From NCBI RefSeq assembly GCF_000980885.2, contig NZ_LBDA02000030.1:1-64000 (forward strand): a stretch of 64,000 nucleotides of DNA, written 5' to 3'. Source of the stretch: Streptomyces malaysiense (GTDB lineage: Bacteria; Actinomycetota; Actinomycetes; Streptomycetales; Streptomycetaceae). Numbering within the stretch: the first letter of the stretch is position 1; every line of letters begins with the position of its first letter. Positions 60,167 through 64,000 of this stretch are shown here, one piece after another. The position numbers were made by a program, and so were the translations under genes. Below the pieces are notes generated by a model, which saw only the letters and a program-made list of their open reading frames with translations, was not told where the DNA came from and made no database searches.

Positions 60167-60823
60167 CTACCCGCCCGAGGCGCGCAGCTCCCGGGCCCGG
60201 ACGCAGGCGTTGGCCGAGAGCCAGTCCAGCACGGGACGCAGCTCCCGCCAGGTCCCGGCCACCCACGCCGCGGCCGACGGCCGGCCGGCCGCGACCCGGT
60301 CGCAGTCGCGCCCGATGTCCAGCGTCCGGTGGCGCAGCAGCCCCACCCGGGGATGGCCGGCCGGCACCCCGCGCGGTCTGGTGCGCAGCGCGACCCCGCC
60401 CACGGCGTGCCCGAGCCCCGCCAAGCCGTCCACGAGCGACTGGAGTTCGGCGCCGCGCTCCTCGGCCACCACCGCGCGGAGGGCGGCCGTCTCCTGCGGG
60501 GCGCGCGAGTAGTACCGGCCGGTGGCGCGCAGTCCCCGTGCGTCGAGGTGGAGCCAGTAGCCGAGGCCGGGTTCGAGGTCCACCAGGGCCCCTTGGTACG
60601 TCTTGTACGGCGACTTGTCGTTCGAGGCCCGGGTGTCCCGCTGCGGCCGCAGCATGCGCAGCGCGCCGAACTCCGGGGACAGTTCGGCGACCAGCCGCGC
60701 CATCGGCTCCCGTACCGCCCGCTCGTACCGGTCGCGGTGGCGGTGCCAGAAGGCGGTCGAGTTGTCCTCGGCGAGCTCTTCGAAGAAGTCGAACGCCTCG
60801 TCCGGAAAACCGGTGAAGGCCAT
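60167..60823 (-). CDS. DUF2461 family protein
   Basis: The 218-aa protein starts at the ATG at 60823 with FTGFPDEAFDFFEELAEDNSTAFWHRHRDRYERAVREP. Further on are TRASNDKSPYKTYQGALVD and GYWLHLDARGLRATGRYY, the hallmarks of DUF2461 (TIGR02453). The biochemical function of the family is unknown. It lies between NRPS-3 and NRPS-4 but is cut off from both by strong terminators, so it is probably a bystander gene. Confidence 0.8.
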   Translation of the reverse strand: MAFTGFPDEAFDFFEELAEDNSTAFWHRHRDRYERAVREPMARLVAELSPEFGALRMLRPQRDTRASNDKSPYKTYQGALVDLEPGLGYWLHLDARGLRATGRYYSRAPQETAALRAVVAEERGAELQSLVDGLAGLGHAVGGVALRTRPRGVPAGHPRVGLLRHRTLDIGRDCDRVAAGRPSAAAWVAGTWRELRPVLDWLSANACVRARELRASGG

Positions 60824-60915
60824 GGGGTCATCCCGCTTTCGTGCCGGAGCCGACGACCTCGCGCGTGTCGCCGTCGTGGTCAACAACCGCTCAGGAGCCG
60901 CCGATTGTAGTAGCG

Positions 60916-60960
60916 GCGGCGGGCGGGACGGAGTCGTTCCGCCGACTCCGCCCGCCCGCC
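60916..60960 (-). terminator. terminator of NRPS-4
   Basis: Two stacked stems, 60916-60926 with 60950-60960 and 60928-60935 with 60942-60949, form a 19-bp helix with one bulged A and a 6-base loop, 20 bases beyond the NRPS-4 stop on the minus strand. Confidence 0.85.
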
Positions 60961-60979
60961 GTGGCATCCGCCGGGCCGG

Positions 60980-63900
60980 TCAGCTGCCGGGCGTGCGGGG
61001 ACGTACGGCGGCGAGGTAGCCGGGGACCCGGATCGCGCCGCCCTCGGACTCGGGGTCGACGGCGTACATCCGCGCCGGGCCGGAGGACAGCCGCCGCCAC
61101 CGGTTCGCGGGGAAGTGGCGGTCCAGGTCCGTCGGTCCGAACGGGGTCGAGTGGCGCACCCCGGCGGCTTCGAGCGGCCGGACCAGACGGGCGGCCCGGC
61201 CGCGGGCGCCGCCCACATGGCCGAGGTAGCCGAACGAGTCGCGCGCGTAGTCGGGTTCGACCAGCAGCACCCCGCCCCGGCCCCCGGTGAGCACGGCCAG
61301 CGCGGCGGCCGTCGCGGCCCGCTCCTCCTCGTCCAGGACGTGCAGGACGGCGCGGATGAAGACGTTGGCGGGGCCGAGCCGCTTCGCCAGCGCCTCGACC
61401 GCGGCCGCGTCGCCCGGGTCGAGGACCTCGAAGGAGAGGTCGCCGGACCCCGAGCCCTCCGCGCGCGCTCGGGCGATCGCGGTGGGCGACACGTCGACAC
61501 CGACCACCGTGCGGAAGCGGGTGGCGAGCGCGCGGGCGTAGCGGCCGTTGCCGCAGCCCAGGTCGATGACGGGCAGCGCCGGGTCCAGGTGCCGTGCCGT
61601 GGTGTCCAGGAGCCAGCGCATCTCGTCGGCGTCGTCGGCGTCCCACAGCACGTCCCCGCCCCGGCCGGTGGCGTCCACCGACGACCAGTAGCGCTCCCAT
61701 GCCGCGCCGGTGCGCCGGGTGCCGGTGACCGCTGCGGGGGCCGCGCCGCCCGTCGTGTGCCGGGCGGTCCCGTAGCCGAGGTCGCCGGACCGCCAGCCCT
61801 CGCGGGTGGTGAGCCGGCCCAGCAGGTCGAGGAAGGCGGCGAACATCTCGCCGACCAGCCCGTCGGGATAGACGGCCTGGATGTAGTCCCAGTTGAACCG
61901 CAGCCCCCCGCCCTCGGTCTCGAACACCTGGAAGTCCAGGCTGACCTGAGGGGTCTGGGAGACGCCGTACACCGCCGAGCCGAACGTGGTCTCCCGCTGG
62001 TCCGGCGGATAGCCGACCAGGCTGGTCATCACGACGGGCATCGCCGGGGTGAGCGTCCCGCGCAGCCGGGTCAGGGCGCGCAGGACCTGCATGCCGGTGA
62101 AGTGGCGGTGTTCGAGATCGGCCCAGAGCCGCTGCTGCAGCGTCCGGGCGCGGTCCGCGAAGGTGTTCCCGGCACCGGTCGCCTCCAGCAGCAGTGTGGT
62201 GGTCGTATGACCGATCACCCCGCCGATCTGGGGGTGCAGGGGCAGCCGGCTGAACAGCGGGAAGTTGAGGCAGAACGACGGCTCGGCGGACCAGGACCGC
62301 AGCACCTCGGCGTAGGCGGCGGCGAGCACACCGGAACCGGTCACGTCGTGCTCGCCGGCCAGCGCGCGGACCGCCGCCCAGTCGGCGGCGTCGAGGACAC
62401 CGCTGTGCCGCTCGATCCTGGCCGTCAGCTCGGCCTGGTGTGACGGGCGTTTTGGCAGCCGCGGGGCGCCGGGGAGCGTTTCGAGCCGGTCGAGCCAGTA
62501 CCACTGGGAGCGCTGGTAGACGTCGCTGTCCGGGAGGTTCGCCGCGAGGCCGAGCACATAGTCGCGGAACGTCAGCCGCAGGGGTTCGAGCGCCGCGCCC
62601 CGGCCCGCGTACAGCTCGCTCAGCTCGGGGACGATCACCTGGAAGTAGCTCCAGGCGTCGGCGACCAGGAAGTCGAGCACCAGGTGGATCCGGGTCCGGC
62701 CACCCGGGAGCAGGGTCAGCCGCAGATCGAACAGCGGCCAGGTGGCCGCGTCGAGGATGGTGTGCGACAACCGCTCTCGCAGGGCCAGCAGTTCCGGCTC
62801 CGGCTCGGCCGTCGCCCGCAGGTCGTGGCGCCTGATCACGAAGTCGGGGACCTCGGCGAGCACCCGCTGGGTGCCGTCGGCCAGTACGACGGTGCGCAGC
62901 GCGTCGTGCCGTTCGACCAGGCTCTGCCAGGCGCGCTCGAACGCGTCGGGGTCGAGGTCGGGCGACTCCCACTCGAAGTATCCGTGGCAGCCGACGTTGC
63001 CGAGCTCGACCAGGCCGCCGCGGCCGATCCACATCGCCTGCTGCCCGTCGTTCAGCGGGAACGGCTCGAAGCGCGCGGCCGGGTCCGGCTCGACCGGGGG
63101 CAGCCCCGCGTAGGCGGCCGAGCCGGCGAGGCCCGCCTCGACCGCCGCGGACAGCTCGCCCGCGGTCGGGCCGGCGTACAGCTCGGTCATGGACAGCTCG
63201 GTGCCGAACCGGCCGCGCAGCTCGTCGATGAGCCGGAAGGCCAGCAGCGAGTGGCCGCCGAGGTGGAAGAAGTTGTCGGTCATCGAGATCGTCCGGCCGT
63301 CGAAGATCTCGGCCCACAGGGCTGCCATGGCGGCCTCGGTCTCGCTGCGGGCGGGCACGAAGCCGTCGCCGCCCCGCTCCGCCGGCTCGGGGGCGGGCAG
63401 CGCGCGCAGGTCCGTCTTGCCGTTCGGCAGCCGGGGGATCCGGTCCAGCGCGGTGACCGTCGCCGGGACCATGTAGTACGGAAGCCGTTCGCTGAGCCTC
63501 GCCTTGAGCGCGGCGCCGTCCAGTCCGGTGCCGCCGTCCGCCGTGACGTAGGCGGCGAGTCGCGGCCCGCCCTGGCCGGTGCGGACGGTGGTGACCACCG
63601 CCTCGGCCACCTCGGGGCAGTCGACCAGGGCGGTCTCCACCTCGCCCAGCTCGACCCGGAAGCCCCGGATCTTCACCTGGGCGTCGCCCCGGCCGAGGAT
63701 CTCGATCGCGCCGTCCGCGCGGTACCGGGCGAGGTCACCGGTCTCGTACACGAGCCCCTCACCGGTCACCGGGTCCGGGCGGAACAGCTTCCCGGTCAGC
63801 TCGGGCCGCTCGTGGTAGCCGGCGGAGAGCCCGGCCCCGCCGATCAGCAGCCGTCCGGTCAGCCCGGGGGGCACCGGGCGGTCCAGCGCGTCGAGCACGT

Positions 63901-64000
63901 AGGCGCGCACGTTGGCGATCGGGCGGCCCGCGGGCACCGGATGCGCGGCCTTGATGTGCGCGGGGGTCGCCTGACTGGTCAGGTCGATGCCCGCACCCAG
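60980..64000 (-). CDS. nonribosomal peptide synthetase 4 (partial): ...A-PCP-Cy-methyltransferase
   Basis: The frame is open through base 64000, so the N-terminus, with most of an adenylation domain, lies outside. The last 1006 residues are present. The end of the A domain includes VPAGRPIANVRAYVLD, the A7-A8 tract YETGDLARYRADGAIEILGR and A10 LPNGKTDLR. The PCP has FFHLGGHS (Ser codon at 63248-63250). A heterocyclisation domain has D-FLVA-D (62657-62674), VGCHGYFEWES and VSQTPQVSLDFQV. A C-terminal class I methyltransferase (about 61750-60983) has VIDLGCGNGRYARAL. The Cy GDFT-type motif is GHTTTT here. The terminal Cy has no A-PCP after it and must work with another protein, possibly NRPS-3 or NRPS-1. 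The stop is at 60980-60982. Confidence 0.88.
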   Translation of the reverse strand: MGAGIDLTSQATPAHIKAAHPVPAGRPIANVRAYVLDALDRPVPPGLTGRLLIGGAGLSAGYHERPELTGKLFRPDPVTGEGLVYETGDLARYRADGAIEILGRGDAQVKIRGFRVELGEVETALVDCPEVAEAVVTTVRTGQGGPRLAAYVTADGGTGLDGAALKARLSERLPYYMVPATVTALDRIPRLPNGKTDLRALPAPEPAERGGDGFVPARSETEAAMAALWAEIFDGRTISMTDNFFHLGGHSLLAFRLIDELRGRFGTELSMTELYAGPTAGELSAAVEAGLAGSAAYAGLPPVEPDPAARFEPFPLNDGQQAMWIGRGGLVELGNVGCHGYFEWESPDLDPDAFERAWQSLVERHDALRTVVLADGTQRVLAEVPDFVIRRHDLRATAEPEPELLALRERLSHTILDAATWPLFDLRLTLLPGGRTRIHLVLDFLVADAWSYFQVIVPELSELYAGRGAALEPLRLTFRDYVLGLAANLPDSDVYQRSQWYWLDRLETLPGAPRLPKRPSHQAELTARIERHSGVLDAADWAAVRALAGEHDVTGSGVLAAAYAEVLRSWSAEPSFCLNFPLFSRLPLHPQIGGVIGHTTTTLLLEATGAGNTFADRARTLQQRLWADLEHRHFTGMQVLRALTRLRGTLTPAMPVVMTSLVGYPPDQRETTFGSAVYGVSQTPQVSLDFQVFETEGGGLRFNWDYIQAVYPDGLVGEMFAAFLDLLGRLTTREGWRSGDLGYGTARHTTGGAAPAAVTGTRRTGAAWERYWSSVDATGRGGDVLWDADDADEMRWLLDTTARHLDPALPVIDLGCGNGRYARALATRFRTVVGVDVSPTAIARARAEGSGSGDLSFEVLDPGDAAAVEALAKRLGPANVFIRAVLHVLDEEERAATAAALAVLTGGRGGVLLVEPDYARDSFGYLGHVGGARGRAARLVRPLEAAGVRHSTPFGPTDLDRHFPANRWRRLSSGPARMYAVDPESEGGAIRVPGYLAAVRPRTPGS

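Overview
The window is high-GC, actinobacterial and almost certainly from a Streptomyces. The codon use is strongly GC3-biased and GTG/TTG starts are common. The left half also keeps the gene order of a known Streptomyces core segment: acetyl-CoA synthetase start, tad-type pilus/secretion genes, DEAD/DEAH helicase, bldG and its anti-sigma partner, hppA, topA, the MFS-thymidylate kinase fusion and the DNA polymerase III delta' gene. bldG (Ser57 antagonist) and the fused tmk are essentially diagnostic.

Region 1 (1-30.2 kb) is core genome. It holds the first codons of an acetyl-CoA synthetase (minus), a NodB-like lipoprotein, a CooC/ParA-like ATPase, a Fic-like protein and a HAD phosphatase. A compact tad cluster follows (CpaE-like ATPase, TadA, TadB, TadC, DUF4244 pilin-like peptide, two TadE-like proteins), overlapping almost end to end. 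Next come the helicase, divergent bldG with its ATPase-fold partner, proton pyrophosphatase, a lipoprotein, a methyltransferase, a small membrane protein, topA, tmk, holB and a secreted hydrolase. The region ends at tRNA-Thr(CGT) with a strong terminator.

Region 2 (30.2-40 kb) is accessory. It has an unrecognised 396-aa protein with a possible nuclease-like motif, a Nudix hydrolase whose translationally coupled upstream gene is cut off by a decayed ISAs1-family transposase, a SUKH (SMI1/KNR4) gene and a second, broken SUKH gene. After these come a NarL-type two-component pair, a Tat-exported PAF-acetylhydrolase-like enzyme, an SDR reductase and a winged-helix protein.

Region 3 (40-64 kb, running off the right edge) is a nonribosomal peptide gene cluster I do not recognise. 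NRPS-1 is C-PCP-TE-TE-(half C)-A-PCP, and both thioesterases carry Cys in place of the nucleophilic Ser. An MFS exporter follows. NRPS-2 is C-A-PCP-O-methyltransferase. NRPS-3 is Cy-A-PCP with a complete serine-hydroxymethyltransferase-like PLP domain fused to its end. NRPS-4 (minus strand, truncated by the window) is ...A-PCP-Cy-methyltransferase. An aldehyde dehydrogenase sits beside NRPS-3. A WYL regulator/hydrolase pair and a DUF2461 gene are probably bystanders. NRPS-1, the exporter and NRPS-3 share an upstream signal: two TAAC heptamers 11 bp apart, 6-7 bp before a TACNGT -10 box. This is the geometry of SARP activator sites, although no SARP gene lies in the window.

My reading of the pathway (inference) is that the fused SHMT-like domain makes or modifies an alpha-substituted serine or alanine for the neighbouring cyclisation module, giving an oxazoline/thiazoline peptide. 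The conceptual precedent is the FmoH/FmoA3 pair of JBIR-34/35 biosynthesis, where the two activities are separate proteins.
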